Shown here piece after piece: positions 8,127 through 17,000 of a DNA stretch of 64,000 nucleotides. The translations under genes were made by a program, and so were the position numbers. Under the pieces are notes generated by a model, which made no database searches, was not told where the DNA came from, and saw only the letters and a list, made by a program, of their open reading frames with translations. Position 1 is the stretch's first letter. Every line of letters begins with the position of its first letter. The stretch comes from Streptomyces sp. M41(2017) (GTDB taxonomy: Bacteria; Actinomycetota; Actinomycetes; Streptomycetales; Streptomycetaceae): positions 4,402,001 to 4,466,000 of the forward strand of contig NZ_MWFK01000001.1 in the NCBI RefSeq assembly GCF_002078175.1. Direction: 5' to 3'.

Positions 8127-9062
8127 ATGTCGCGTTGGAAAGCGCTGCCTGCGGAACTCGACCCGCGTGTACGGCAGTTGCTGGTGCGCTTACGCCGGCT
8201 GAAGGATCACAACGGGCTGACGATGCGGCAGTTGGCGGTCCGGACCGGGTACAGCGCCAAGTCCTGGGAGCGGTATCTGAGCGGCCGGTCGGTGCCGCCG
8301 CGCGACGCGGTGGAGGCCATGGCCCGCATCGGTGGTGAGGACCCGACCCGGCTCCTCGCCCTGCACGAGGTCGCCGTCGCGGCATGGCGGGACAGGCCGC
8401 TGGGCTCGCCGGGGCAGGGCGCACCGGAAGAAGGTGTGCCGGAAGAGGGCGTGCCGGAACACGCCGTCACGGAACACGCCCCGGCGGAAACGGTGACGAC
8501 GGACGCGGGCCCGTCGGCCGTGGCCGCGGTCGCACCGGCCCCGGCCGGAGCGGAGGCGGCCGCACCCGAGCCGGAGCAGGCGACGACATCCGCGACGCGG
8601 GCCGCCGAAGGACCCCGAATATCCCGGCGGGCGCTGAGCATCGCCCTTGTCTCGGGCTCCGTGGCCCTGGTGCTCGCCGCGTCGGCGGCGGTGCTCGTGG
8701 CCGTACGGATCATGGACGACGACAAGGGCGGCGCACCGGCGCCCGCCGGGCACGCCGTTTCCACCGCCGCGACGACGCCGGCCGCCACGAGGGCCGCGTA
8801 CAGCTGTCACCTCGCACGAGCCGACGGGCACTGGTACGCGGGCAACAGCCGTGCCACCGACTCCACCGTGGCGTACGGCGACTCGGGACCCCAGGTGGCC
8901 GAGGTGCAGTGCCTGCTCCGCAGGGCGGGGATCTCACCGGGCGGCATCGACGGGATGTTCGGCCCGTTGACGATGGGCGCGGTCGAGCGCTTCCAGAGGC
9001 AGGCGCACCTCGACGTGGACGGCATCGCCGGGCCGCGCACCTGGAAGGCCCTCCGGGGATGA
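8127..9062 (+). CDS. XRE-family regulator with membrane helix and extracellular PG-binding domain
   Basis: A 311-residue membrane protein. Residues 14-75 form an XRE-type HTH (LTMRQLAVRTGYSAKSWERYLSGR style). A Pro/Glu/Ala-rich linker leads to one membrane helix at about 170-193 and then a C-terminal PG_binding_1 module (VAYGDSGPQVAEVQCLLRRAG ... DGMFGPLTMGAVERFQ). The topology places DNA binding inside and wall binding outside. Codon 22 (8190-8192) is TTA, so translation should depend on the bldA leucyl-tRNA and be developmentally timed. The ATG has a GGTGGGGG ribosome-binding site. It overlaps the next gene by 4 bases (ATGA) and is divergent from a secreted PG-binding protein. Confidence 0.85.
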   Translation: MSRWKALPAELDPRVRQLLVRLRRLKDHNGLTMRQLAVRTGYSAKSWERYLSGRSVPPRDAVEAMARIGGEDPTRLLALHEVAVAAWRDRPLGSPGQGAPEEGVPEEGVPEHAVTEHAPAETVTTDAGPSAVAAVAPAPAGAEAAAPEPEQATTSATRAAEGPRISRRALSIALVSGSVALVLAASAAVLVAVRIMDDDKGGAPAPAGHAVSTAATTPAATRAAYSCHLARADGHWYAGNSRATDSTVAYGDSGPQVAEVQCLLRRAGISPGGIDGMFGPLTMGAVERFQRQAHLDVDGIAGPRTWKALRG

Positions 9063-10015
9063 CACCGTCGCCCGAACACGCCCGGCTCGCCTCCGAGTTG
9101 AGGGCGTTGCGGGAACGCACCGGTCTGAGCCTGTCCGGCCTCGCGGCGAAGACCGCGTACAGCAGGTCGTCCTGGGAGCGCTACCTCAACGGCAAGGCGC
9201 TGCCGCCGCGGCAGGCGGTGCGGGAGCTGTGTCTGCTGGCCGGTGAGCCGGAGGGGCGGGCCCTCGCACTCTGGGAGATCACGGAGTCCGGATGGAGCGG
9301 CCGGGCGAAGGAGGCACCGAGGGCCGTGACGGCACCGCAGGCGTCGCCGTCACGGCCGACGCCGACGCCGACGCCGACGCCGACACCGGAGCCCGAGGCG
9401 ACCGCTCGGCCGACGGGAACGCCGCCGACGGTGGTCCACGCCCAGGTCGCGCCGCCCGCTCACCAGGTGCCGCACCGGCCGGTCTCCGCCCCGCCCGACC
9501 GTCGGACGGTGACCCTCCTGGCCGTCCTGGCGACGGTGTGCGCCGTGGCCGTCGCGGGAGCGACGGTGGTGCTCGTCGTGCTGACCCGCGACCACGGCGC
9601 CGCGCGGCACACCGCCGCGCCGGCCTCGTCGGCGGTGACGCCCCCGACCCGTCCGACCTGCCGTGGAGCGGACTGCGAGGGGCTGAGCCCCATGGTCACG
9701 AAGTGCGGCGCCCAGCCCGAGACCCTCGTCCGCCGCCGCATGTCCACCGGTGCCTGGATGGAGGTGCGCTACAACCGCTGGTGCGCGGCGAGTTGGGCGC
9801 GGACCTGGGGCGCCCGCGTCGGCGACCGGATCGAGATGAGCGCGGACGGCGCGGGAAGCCCGGTGCGCCGCGCCAAGATCAAGGACGACGTCGACACCGA
9901 TTCCTTCGTCTACACGCCGATGACGGCGACGCTCCCCGGCGCGGTCGTCACGGCCTGCTTCCTGCCGGCGGCGAGCGACACCAAGGAGTGCTTCGACAGC
10001 AGGGTGGCGCCGTGA
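9059..10015 (+). CDS. XRE-family regulator with membrane helix and extracellular DUF2690-type domain
   Basis: A 318-residue relative of the preceding protein and translationally coupled to it (ATGA overlap). An N-terminal XRE HTH (LSLSGLAAKTAYSRSSWERYLNG) is followed by a (PT)n linker, one membrane helix at about 150-172, and an extracellular Cys-containing domain. This domain has CRGADCEG, VEVRYNRWCAASWAR-like and ACF...KECFD elements typical of the DUF2690 family found in actinobacterial XRE proteins. DNA binding inside and sensing outside are inferred from topology. No ligand is known. Confidence 0.82.
   Translation: MTPSPEHARLASELRALRERTGLSLSGLAAKTAYSRSSWERYLNGKALPPRQAVRELCLLAGEPEGRALALWEITESGWSGRAKEAPRAVTAPQASPSRPTPTPTPTPTPEPEATARPTGTPPTVVHAQVAPPAHQVPHRPVSAPPDRRTVTLLAVLATVCAVAVAGATVVLVVLTRDHGAARHTAAPASSAVTPPTRPTCRGADCEGLSPMVTKCGAQPETLVRRRMSTGAWMEVRYNRWCAASWARTWGARVGDRIEMSADGAGSPVRRAKIKDDVDTDSFVYTPMTATLPGAVVTACFLPAASDTKECFDSRVAP
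9358..9384 (+). repeat. Hexanucleotide repeat encoding a Thr-Pro linker
   Basis: About four and a half copies of GACGCC, encoding the alternating Pro-Thr stretch of the second XRE membrane protein. In-frame expansion would only lengthen the linker. Confidence 0.7.
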
Positions 10016-10099
10016 CAGCAGAGTGGCGCAGTGTCGGCGGGGTGACGTGAGGTGCCGGGGTGACGGCGGGACCCGGTGCCCCGCCGGCCCCGCCCCGCC

Positions 10100-11353
10100 C
10101 TACAGCCAGTGCCGCCGCTTGAAGATGAAGTACAGGCTCACGCACACCACACCCATCAGACCGATGGCGAACGGGTAGCCGAACTGCCAGGTGAGCTCCG
10201 GCATGTGGTCGAAGTTCATGCCGTAGATCGTCCCGACCAGCGTCGGGGCGAACAGGATGGCGGCCCAGGACGAGATCTTCTTGATCTCCTCGTTCTGTTC
10301 GAAGCCCGCCTCCGCCAACGCCCGCATCTCCGCGTTCTGTTGCTGGGTCACGAGCGTCGCGTTGACCGTCAGGATGTCCGTGAGTGCCTGGCGGAAGCCG
10401 TCGACGCGTTCGCTGGTGTGGGTGACGTGGTCGGCGACGTCGCGGAGGTAGCGCTGGAGTTCGTCGTCCGTGCCGTACTTGGCGAAGCCGGCCATCAGGC
10501 CGTGCAGCATGCCGACGAGCGGGCGGGTGGCACGCTGGAACTCGACCATCTCGCGGGAGAGTTCGTAGATGCGCCGGGACACCGCGGGGTCGCCGCGGAA
10601 CACCTCGGTCTCGATCTCGTCGATGTCGTTCTGGACTCCGGAGACGACCGGTACGTAGCCGTCGACGACCGAGTCGAGGATGGCGTAGAGCACGGCCTCG
10701 GGTCCGAGCCGGAGCAGTTCGGGGCTGTCCTCCATGCGGCGGCGCACCGCGGAGAGGTCCGGTGCCGCGCCGTGCCGGACGGTGATCACGAAGTCCGGCC
10801 CCACGAACACGTGCAGCTCGCCGAAATCGACCTCCTCGACCGCGTCGAGATAGCGGGCGGCGCTCAGGACGACGAACAGTGTCTCGCCGTAGCGCTCCAG
10901 CTTCGGCCGCTGGTGCGCCTCCATCGCGTCCTCGACCGCCAGCGGATGCAGGTCGAACTCCGCCGCCAGCGACAGCAGTTCGGCCTCGGTCGGACGGGCC
11001 AGGCCGATCCACGCCATGCCGTCCGGCTGCTCGCGCAGCTCACGGAAGGTGTCGGCGAGGGACTCCGGGGTCGAGACCCGCACCCCGTCGCGGTACAGCG
11101 CGGCCTGGACGACGCTGGCGACCTCGGAGGGCTCGGCCGCGGACGGCTCGGCGTCCGTCGACGGAGGCCGCGTGGGCGCGGGGGACGGCGCGGCGAGAGC
11201 GCGGCGCCAGACGGACTTCCGCGTCTCCTTGGCGCTCTTGGGGCTCCCGGACGTCCTCGGCTCCCCGGCGTTGCCCGCCGTGTCTCCCGGGTCCTTCCGG
11301 TCCCGCTGGTGGCGCGGGTTCTTCGAGGCTGAGCGGGCGCGTCGCTCCGACAT
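10100..11353 (-). CDS. corA: CorA-type magnesium/cobalt channel
   Basis: A 417-residue CorA family protein. It has a long basic and Pro-rich cytoplasmic N-terminus, the soluble funnel domain, and two C-terminal membrane helices with the YGMNF selectivity motif and a following MPEL loop, ending in the basic FKRRHWL tail. CorA proteins form pentameric channels for Mg2+ driven by membrane potential. TGGAGG lies 8 bases before the ATG at 11353. It stands alone between convergent and divergent neighbours. No Mg-responsive leader is recognisable in the 146 bases upstream. Confidence 0.95.
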   Translation of the reverse strand: MSERRARSASKNPRHQRDRKDPGDTAGNAGEPRTSGSPKSAKETRKSVWRRALAAPSPAPTRPPSTDAEPSAAEPSEVASVVQAALYRDGVRVSTPESLADTFRELREQPDGMAWIGLARPTEAELLSLAAEFDLHPLAVEDAMEAHQRPKLERYGETLFVVLSAARYLDAVEEVDFGELHVFVGPDFVITVRHGAAPDLSAVRRRMEDSPELLRLGPEAVLYAILDSVVDGYVPVVSGVQNDIDEIETEVFRGDPAVSRRIYELSREMVEFQRATRPLVGMLHGLMAGFAKYGTDDELQRYLRDVADHVTHTSERVDGFRQALTDILTVNATLVTQQQNAEMRALAEAGFEQNEEIKKISSWAAILFAPTLVGTIYGMNFDHMPELTWQFGYPFAIGLMGVVCVSLYFIFKRRHWL

Positions 11354-11486
11354 CGCGGCTGCCTCCAGAGTCGACCGTACGTCTGTGTGATCACTGAGCA
11401 GGATATACGGGGCATACGGCCTGGGAGCATCCGGCGGGGGCGCCATCGCGACGGAGTTGCGGACCGTAGGTGTCCGCGAGCGGGAC

Positions 11487-11492
11487 TAGCGT
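11487..11492 (+). promoter_or_regulatory. Candidate -10 element for a leaderless mRNA
   Basis: TAGCGT ends 7 bases before the ATG at 11500, the spacing expected when transcription starts at the A of the start codon. The GGAG nearby is too close to the ATG to act as a ribosome-binding site. Confidence 0.45.
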
Positions 11493-11499
11493 GCGGAGC

Positions 11500-12606
11500 A
11501 TGACGAAGACGACTGCGACGGCCCCCGTGCTCGGCACCCGCGCCCTCAACCGGGCGACCCTCGATCGTCAGCTCCTGCTGCGCCGCTCCACGCTGTCCGC
11601 GACCGCGGCCGTCGAGCACCTCCTCGGTCTCCAGGCGCAGAACGTGAAGCCGCCGTACTACGCGCTCGCCGCCCGGCTGGACGGTTTCCGGCCCGACGAG
11701 CTGTCGGCCGCGATGGACGCGCGCGACGTCGTCCGGATCGTCACCATGCGCTCCACGATCCACACGCACACCGCCGACGACGCCCTCACCCTGCGTCCCC
11801 TGGTGCAGGCCGCCCGCGACCGGGAGCTGGGCCAGTTCCGCAAGGGTCTCACCGGCGTCGATCTGGACCGGCTCGCCGCGATCAGCCGTGAACTGGTGGA
11901 GGCCGGGCCGCGCACGATGAAGGAACTGCGCGAGGCGCTGCTCGTCGAGTGGCCGGACGCCGACCCGTTCGCCCTCTCCGTCGCCGCCCGCTGCACCCTG
12001 CCCCTCGTGCAGGTCACCCCGCGCGGCCTGTGGGGGCGCAGCGGCCAGGTCGCCCTCACCACGGCAGAGCACTGGCTGGGCCGCCGCGCCGAACCGGTCC
12101 CCGCTCCGGACGCGACCGTCCTGCGTTACCTGGCCGCCTACGGGCCCGCCTCGGTCAAGGACATGCAGACGTGGGCCGGCCTGACCCGGCTCCGGGAGGT
12201 CTTCGAGCGGCTCCGGCCCGGGCTGCTGGTCTTCCGCGACGAGAACGGCGTGGAACTCTTCGACCTCCCCGACGCCTCCCGTCCGGAGGCCGACATCCCC
12301 GCGCCGCCGCGCTTCCTGCCCGAGTTCGACAACCTGCTGCTCTCCCACGCCGACCGCTCCCGGGTCGTGCCCGCCGACCTCAAGGGGCGCGCCTGGCAGG
12401 GCAACCAGGCCTACTGCACCCTGCTCGTCGACGGATTCCTCGCCGGGCTGTGGCGGCTGGAGGAGAGCGCGCTCGTCGTCGAGCCCTTCGGGGAGCTGAC
12501 CAAGGGGCGGCGTGCCGAGGTCGTCGCCGAGGGGGAGCGGATGCTCGCGGTGATGCACCCGGGCGAGGGGCACGACGTGCGGTTCGGGACGGTCGCCCGG
12601 CCCTGA
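11500..12606 (+). CDS. AlkZ/YcaQ-like winged-helix DNA glycosylase (HTH_42)
   Basis: A 368-residue protein of the HTH_42 family, formed of tandem winged-helix domains. LLGLQAQNVKPPYYAL contains the Q-x-Q motif (Gln45, Gln47) that serves catalysis in AlkZ, the glycosylase that removes bulky alkylated bases and unhooks crosslinks. The C-terminal part has FLPEFDNLLLSHADR, the family signature around the second conserved motif. In Streptomyces such genes often accompany genotoxin clusters, but none is seen here, so a housekeeping-repair AZL paralogue is likely. The start at ATG 11500 fits a leaderless transcript. Confidence 0.82.
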   Translation: MTKTTATAPVLGTRALNRATLDRQLLLRRSTLSATAAVEHLLGLQAQNVKPPYYALAARLDGFRPDELSAAMDARDVVRIVTMRSTIHTHTADDALTLRPLVQAARDRELGQFRKGLTGVDLDRLAAISRELVEAGPRTMKELREALLVEWPDADPFALSVAARCTLPLVQVTPRGLWGRSGQVALTTAEHWLGRRAEPVPAPDATVLRYLAAYGPASVKDMQTWAGLTRLREVFERLRPGLLVFRDENGVELFDLPDASRPEADIPAPPRFLPEFDNLLLSHADRSRVVPADLKGRAWQGNQAYCTLLVDGFLAGLWRLEESALVVEPFGELTKGRRAEVVAEGERMLAVMHPGEGHDVRFGTVARP

Positions 12607-12732
12607 CCGGCGCGGCACGGCGACGGGACGTGACGGGCGGGACGGCGCCGGGACGTGAGGGGCCGGCGGACAGGGGGCACTGCGGGGAAGCTGTCCGCCG
12701 GCACGCGGGGGTGGCCGGGAGGTGGATGGGGA

Positions 12733-12765
12733 GCGTTGCGGGCCGCTCGTGGAGGCCCGCAACGC
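12733..12765. terminator. Hairpin between convergent genes
   Basis: A 12-bp perfect stem, GCGTTGCGGGCC with GGCCCGCAACGC, and a 9-base loop. It lies between the AlkZ-like gene (ends 12606) and the trypsin gene (ends 12809). Confidence 0.7.
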
Positions 12766-12808
12766 CCCCCTGCTGCTACCTGAGGGGTGCTCAGGAAGTT
12801 ATCGGTGG

Positions 12809-13600
12809 CTACGAGGTGACCTGCGCGGTCACGAGGCCGGAGAACGTCGTCAGGCGGGTGTAGACACCCGGGTAGCCGGCCTCCGCGCAGCCCTCGCCCC
12901 AGGACGTGATGCCGGCCAGCACCCCGCCGATGAGCAGCGGGCCGCCGCTGTCGCCCTGGCAGGTGTCGACGCCTCCCGACGTGTAGCCGGCGCAGACCAT
13001 GTCGGAGGCCACGTAGTCGGAGCCGTAGGAGCTCGCGCAACTGGCGCTGGAGACGATCGGCACGGTCGCGGTGCGCAGCTGGTTGGAGGAGCCGCCGTTC
13101 TCCGAGGTGGTGCCCCAGCCGACGATGCGGGCCGAGGTGCCGGTCGCGTACACACCCGTGTCCGAGGAGGAGACGTACTTGGCCGTGGCGTACGACATCG
13201 CCGTCGACAGGGTCAGGACGGCCACGTCGTCGCCGTTGGTCGCGTCGGTGTAGTCGGGGTTGATCCAGATCTTGCTGACCTTGCTGACGGTGCCGTTCGT
13301 GCCGTTGAGGTACGTTCTCCCGCCCACGACACGGACGCTGCCGGTGGACTCGCCGACCATGCAGTGCGCGGCCGTCACCACCTTGTTGGCGGCGACCAGG
13401 GTGCCGCCGCAGAACTGGTTCTGCGAGGCGTCGGTGATCTGCATCATGAACGGATAGGCGGTCGTGGTGGTGGTCGTACCGCCCACGATGGGCTGGGGTT
13501 CGGCCACGGCGGAGGGGGCGCCGAGCAGCGCGGTCGCGGCGGCGGCAGCGGTCGCCACGCAGACGGCGGCGGTCTTCTTGGCACGGTCGAGCCCGGACAT
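12809..13600 (-). CDS. Secreted trypsin-like serine protease
   Basis: A 263-residue S1-family preproprotein. The signal peptide has a hydrophobic Ala-rich core at 10-27. A very short propeptide ends before IVGG (38-41), the usual mature N-terminus. The catalytic triad is His79 (TAAHC), Asp125 (GDDVAVL) and Ser218 (GDSGGP). Asp212 sits six residues before the Ser, at the S1-pocket position that gives Lys/Arg specificity, as in trypsin. Six Cys suggest three disulfides. AAGGAG lies 5 bases before the ATG. It is secreted and probably active late in growth in substrate mycelium. Confidence 0.93.
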   Translation of the reverse strand: MSGLDRAKKTAAVCVATAAAAATALLGAPSAVAEPQPIVGGTTTTTTAYPFMMQITDASQNQFCGGTLVAANKVVTAAHCMVGESTGSVRVVGGRTYLNGTNGTVSKVSKIWINPDYTDATNGDDVAVLTLSTAMSYATAKYVSSSDTGVYATGTSARIVGWGTTSENGGSSNQLRTATVPIVSSASCASSYGSDYVASDMVCAGYTSGGVDTCQGDSGGPLLIGGVLAGITSWGEGCAEAGYPGVYTRLTTFSGLVTAQVTS

Positions 13601-13911
13601 GGGTCTCCTTGGAAGTTGCCGGTGGGGGGACGCACGGGTGTGGGGGGTGAGTCACGGCACCCATGGCGGGGGAGCCGTGTGCCCGAGCGAGCGGCACGGC
13701 CACACGCTAGGGCGTGCGGTCACTCTTCCCCAAGGAGGGAAGCCCCTCGTGGGGTCGGCGGAGGGAAAACCCTTGGCCGGACCGGTCGGGGTTTGACGCG
13801 CGCGCCGCCCGGTTGATCCCGGCCCGGACCGCCCGCCCGGCATCGGCCGGTTCACCCGAAGGGGGCAGCGCGGGGCGCCGTTTCACGCAGGACGGCGGAG
13901 CGGAAATCCGC
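13601..13911. other. Protease promoter region, no gene
   Basis: 311 bases between the regulator ending at 13912 and the protease start. It contains two small palindromes, CACGC-TAGG-GCGTG (13703-13716) and CTTCCC-N6-GGGAAG (13725-13742). On the minus strand the first supplies a TAGCGT -10-like hexamer. No other feature is seen. Confidence 0.35.
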
Positions 13912-16764
13912 TCAGTCGGCCCTGCGTTCCGCCGCCAACCGGACGATGTCGACCCGCGACCGTATCCCCAGCTTCCGGTAGACCCGGGTGAGCGTGGCCT
14001 CCACGGTCTTCACGCTGATGAACAGACGAGCCGCGATCTCACGGTTGGTCGCGCCCTCCATGACGAGGGCGGCGACCTGCCGCTCGGTGGTGGCGAGGGT
14101 GTCGAGGGCGGCCGGGGCGAGCGGCGGCGCGGCCGGGCGGTGCGCGGCGGCGGCCGTCTCGACCTGCCGGAGCCAGGGCAGCGCGCGGCACCGGCGGAAC
14201 AGGCGGGCCGCCTCGTCGTACGAGGCGGGTCCCGGCACGGGAGTCCCCCCGGCCCGGGCGGAGCCGAGCGGGTGGGGGAGCGCCCGCAGCCCGGCCAGGG
14301 CGTACGCGGCACGCGCCTCCTCCAGACCGTGGCCGAGCTTGGCCAGGCGGTCCTGCGCGGAGGACAACTGTCGCTCGGCGGGGCCCTGTTCACCGCGGGC
14401 GGCACGGACCAGGGCCTCCGCGCGGTCGAGCACGGCGAGTACGCTCTCGCGTTCCAGCCGCAGCGCGCGCTGCCGGGTCACGTCGATGACGTCCTGCGCC
14501 TCCGCGGCCTCGCCGACCCGGACCAGTGCCTCGGCGAGGTCCCCGTGCCAGCGCCCGCGCGCGGGGTCGACCACACCGAGTCCCTCCTCCAACTCCCGCA
14601 CGCGGCGCAGGGACCGGACGCACGCGGGTGCGTCCCCGGCGACCAGCTGGGCGTGCCCCAGGGCACCGAGGGCGCGGGACAGGTAGACGAGGTCGCCGTC
14701 CTCCTCGGCCCGGTCCACGGCCTCCCGGGCGAGCGCGAGAGCCCGGTCGACGTCACCGCCCGCCGCCTCCGCAAGCGAGGTGAGCATCGCGGTCGCGGCC
14801 TCCCCGATGCCCGTGTCGCGGGCCAGCCGCAGGCTCTCCCGGGACAGGTCGAGGGCGCGGCCGCAGTGCCCCGAACGCAGTTCCGTCTCGGCGAGTCCGC
14901 GCAGGAAGTGCAGTTCGCTCTCGACCATGCCGCGCCGCTGCGCCTCGCGGAGGAGCGCGGTGATGGTCGTACGGGCCTCGGCGAGCCGGTCTCCCATGAC
15001 CAGCCAGCGGAAGCGGGCGGCACCGGCGCCGTTGTGGTCGCAGGCCACCCGGGGGTCCTGCGGTTCACGCATCGCCCGCTGGATGGTCGAGGGCGCGTCC
15101 GAGTGCCCCATCAGGGTCTCCATCTGCGCCTGGAAGCCGAGCGCGAGGAGTTCGGTGCGCCGGTCCCCGGCGCGGGCCGCGAGGCGCGCGGCGTGGGCGG
15201 CCTCCTCGCGCGCCGTGGCCATCTCGCCGTCCATGAGCAGGGCGCGCCAGGCGAGTTGGTAGCGGACGAGGGCGACGAGACCGGGATCGTCGCCGGCGTC
15301 CGCGAGGGCCTGCGGGAAGACGGCGTCGATCTCGGCCATGGCCTGTCCGGCGGAGTCCACGACGACCATCCAGGCCCGCACCCGGTCGGCGGGGGCGGTG
15401 GCCCGTGCCAGCACCTGCCGCGCGATGTCCCGCGCGAGGTCCGTCTCCCCGGCCGTCAGCGCGTCCTCCGCCGCCTGCAGGCGGCGTTCGTCCGGGCCGG
15501 GCCGGGTTCCCGCCGGGGTGTGCCGGGCGGCGAGCAGCCCGAGTCCGACCGCGACCGAGGGCGCGCCCCGGTCCCGGGCCGCGGTCGCCGCCTCACCGAG
15601 CCGGGCGGCGACGGCGGGATCGGTGCCGGTGGTGGACAGCGCCAGGTGGCGGGCCCGTTCGATCGGGTCGGAGGCGGCCCCGGACAGGGCGGCGTGCGCG
15701 GCGCGCCGCTCCTGGGCGTCCGCCTCCGCGTAGAGCGCCGCCGAGACGAGGGGGTGCGCGAAGCGGATGCCGGGGGTCTCGCGTTCGGTGGCGAGCAGTC
15801 CGAGCGCCGCCGCCGAGGCCGTCTCCGCCTCGGCGTTCACCCGGCCCGCCGCGTGCAGCAGGGCCAGGGTCGGGCGGGCCCCCGCGCTCGCGACGAGGAG
15901 GGTGCGGCGGGCCTCGGGGGAGAGCATCTCCAGGCGGCTGAGGACGAGCGCGCGCAGGGACGTCGGGACCGGGAGGGGCTCGCCGGGACTCGGCGGCGTG
16001 GGGGACTCGGCGAGGGCGCGGCCGAGTTCGAGGGCGAAGAGCGGGTTGCCGCCGCTGGTGCGGTGGATGTCGCGCACCGTGGAGCGGGACAGGCCCGTGT
16101 AGCCGCGCCGGCCGAGGAGTTCGGTCACGTGGGTGCGCGACAGCGGGGTGACCCGGACGGCCAGGGTCTCCGGCGGGGACGCGCGTAGATAGCCGTCGTG
16201 CTCCTGGGCCTGCGGCTCGGTGTCCGTACGGACGGCGCAGAGCATGCGGACGGGCATGCCGCCGAGCCGGCGGGCGGCGAAGCCGAGCAGTTCGGCGCTG
16301 GCCGGATCGAGCCACTGGAGGTCGTCGGCGACGATCAGCACCGGACCGCGCGCGGCCAGGGCCCGGAACGCGGAGAGCACCGCGAGCCGCAGGGCGAGCC
16401 CGTCGCGCTGGAGGGTGGACTCACCGCGTCCGGTGAGGGCCGACTCCAGGGCGGTGCGCTGCGGAGGGGGCAGCCGGTCGGCTATCTCGTCGACGACCAG
16501 GCCGAGGAGATCGGCCAGCGCGAGGAAGGGGAGATGGGATTCGGTCTCGGTGGACGAGCAGCGCAACACGGTCCGCGCCGATTCGGCGCATTCGGCGGCC
16601 AGCGCGCGCAGGACGGTCGATTTCCCAATTCCCGCGGGGCCGTGCACGAGCACACTGCCACCGCCGGAGAGTTGCTCGCGGGCGCGGGCGAAGAGCTCCT
16701 CCCGGCCGATGACCAGGTCGGGGCGCGCTCTCGCAGGTTCCTGGAAGTCCCCTCGCACGGTCAC
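13912..16764 (-). CDS. Large LuxR-family (LAL-type) ATP-binding transcriptional regulator
   Basis: A 950-residue regulator. The N-terminal AAA_16-type ATPase has Walker A GPAGIGKST (42-50) and Walker B VLIVADD. A long helical TPR-like middle region follows, then a C-terminal LuxR HTH (about 885-948: LATTERQVAALVMEGATNREIAARL). LAL proteins activate carbon-use or antibiotic genes when the ATPase module is triggered by a ligand such as maltotriose in MalT. GTG 16764 is preferred because GAGGGGA lies just upstream; TTG 16794 would add 10 residues. The target is unknown. The downstream, same-strand trypsin gene is a candidate. Confidence 0.9.
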   Translation of the reverse strand: MTVRGDFQEPARARPDLVIGREELFARAREQLSGGGSVLVHGPAGIGKSTVLRALAAECAESARTVLRCSSTETESHLPFLALADLLGLVVDEIADRLPPPQRTALESALTGRGESTLQRDGLALRLAVLSAFRALAARGPVLIVADDLQWLDPASAELLGFAARRLGGMPVRMLCAVRTDTEPQAQEHDGYLRASPPETLAVRVTPLSRTHVTELLGRRGYTGLSRSTVRDIHRTSGGNPLFALELGRALAESPTPPSPGEPLPVPTSLRALVLSRLEMLSPEARRTLLVASAGARPTLALLHAAGRVNAEAETASAAALGLLATERETPGIRFAHPLVSAALYAEADAQERRAAHAALSGAASDPIERARHLALSTTGTDPAVAARLGEAATAARDRGAPSVAVGLGLLAARHTPAGTRPGPDERRLQAAEDALTAGETDLARDIARQVLARATAPADRVRAWMVVVDSAGQAMAEIDAVFPQALADAGDDPGLVALVRYQLAWRALLMDGEMATAREEAAHAARLAARAGDRRTELLALGFQAQMETLMGHSDAPSTIQRAMREPQDPRVACDHNGAGAARFRWLVMGDRLAEARTTITALLREAQRRGMVESELHFLRGLAETELRSGHCGRALDLSRESLRLARDTGIGEAATAMLTSLAEAAGGDVDRALALAREAVDRAEEDGDLVYLSRALGALGHAQLVAGDAPACVRSLRRVRELEEGLGVVDPARGRWHGDLAEALVRVGEAAEAQDVIDVTRQRALRLERESVLAVLDRAEALVRAARGEQGPAERQLSSAQDRLAKLGHGLEEARAAYALAGLRALPHPLGSARAGGTPVPGPASYDEAARLFRRCRALPWLRQVETAAAAHRPAAPPLAPAALDTLATTERQVAALVMEGATNREIAARLFISVKTVEATLTRVYRKLGIRSRVDIVRLAAERRAD

Positions 16765-17000
16765 CGCTCCCCTCACGTGTCGTGTCCGGGCCAATGTTAG
16801 GCAATGTCTCTTTGAATTTCGGACAGTCGGGGTGGTGAGGGAAATAACAACGGCTCCGCATAGCTGATTTCAGAGCACGACGGATTGAATGGCAGCCCCC
16901 AGGACGGCAGTTCCGCCGGACCGGCGGGCCTCGCCACCCCGCGGAACGAAGCGTCCCGCAACGGCGGCGCGCGCGCCACCGTCACGGACACGTGTTCCTG

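Noticed and set aside
13714..16188. Plus-strand frame of 824 codons
   Set aside because: Antisense to the LuxR-type regulator, with low-complexity Gly/Arg/Glu composition and no domain.
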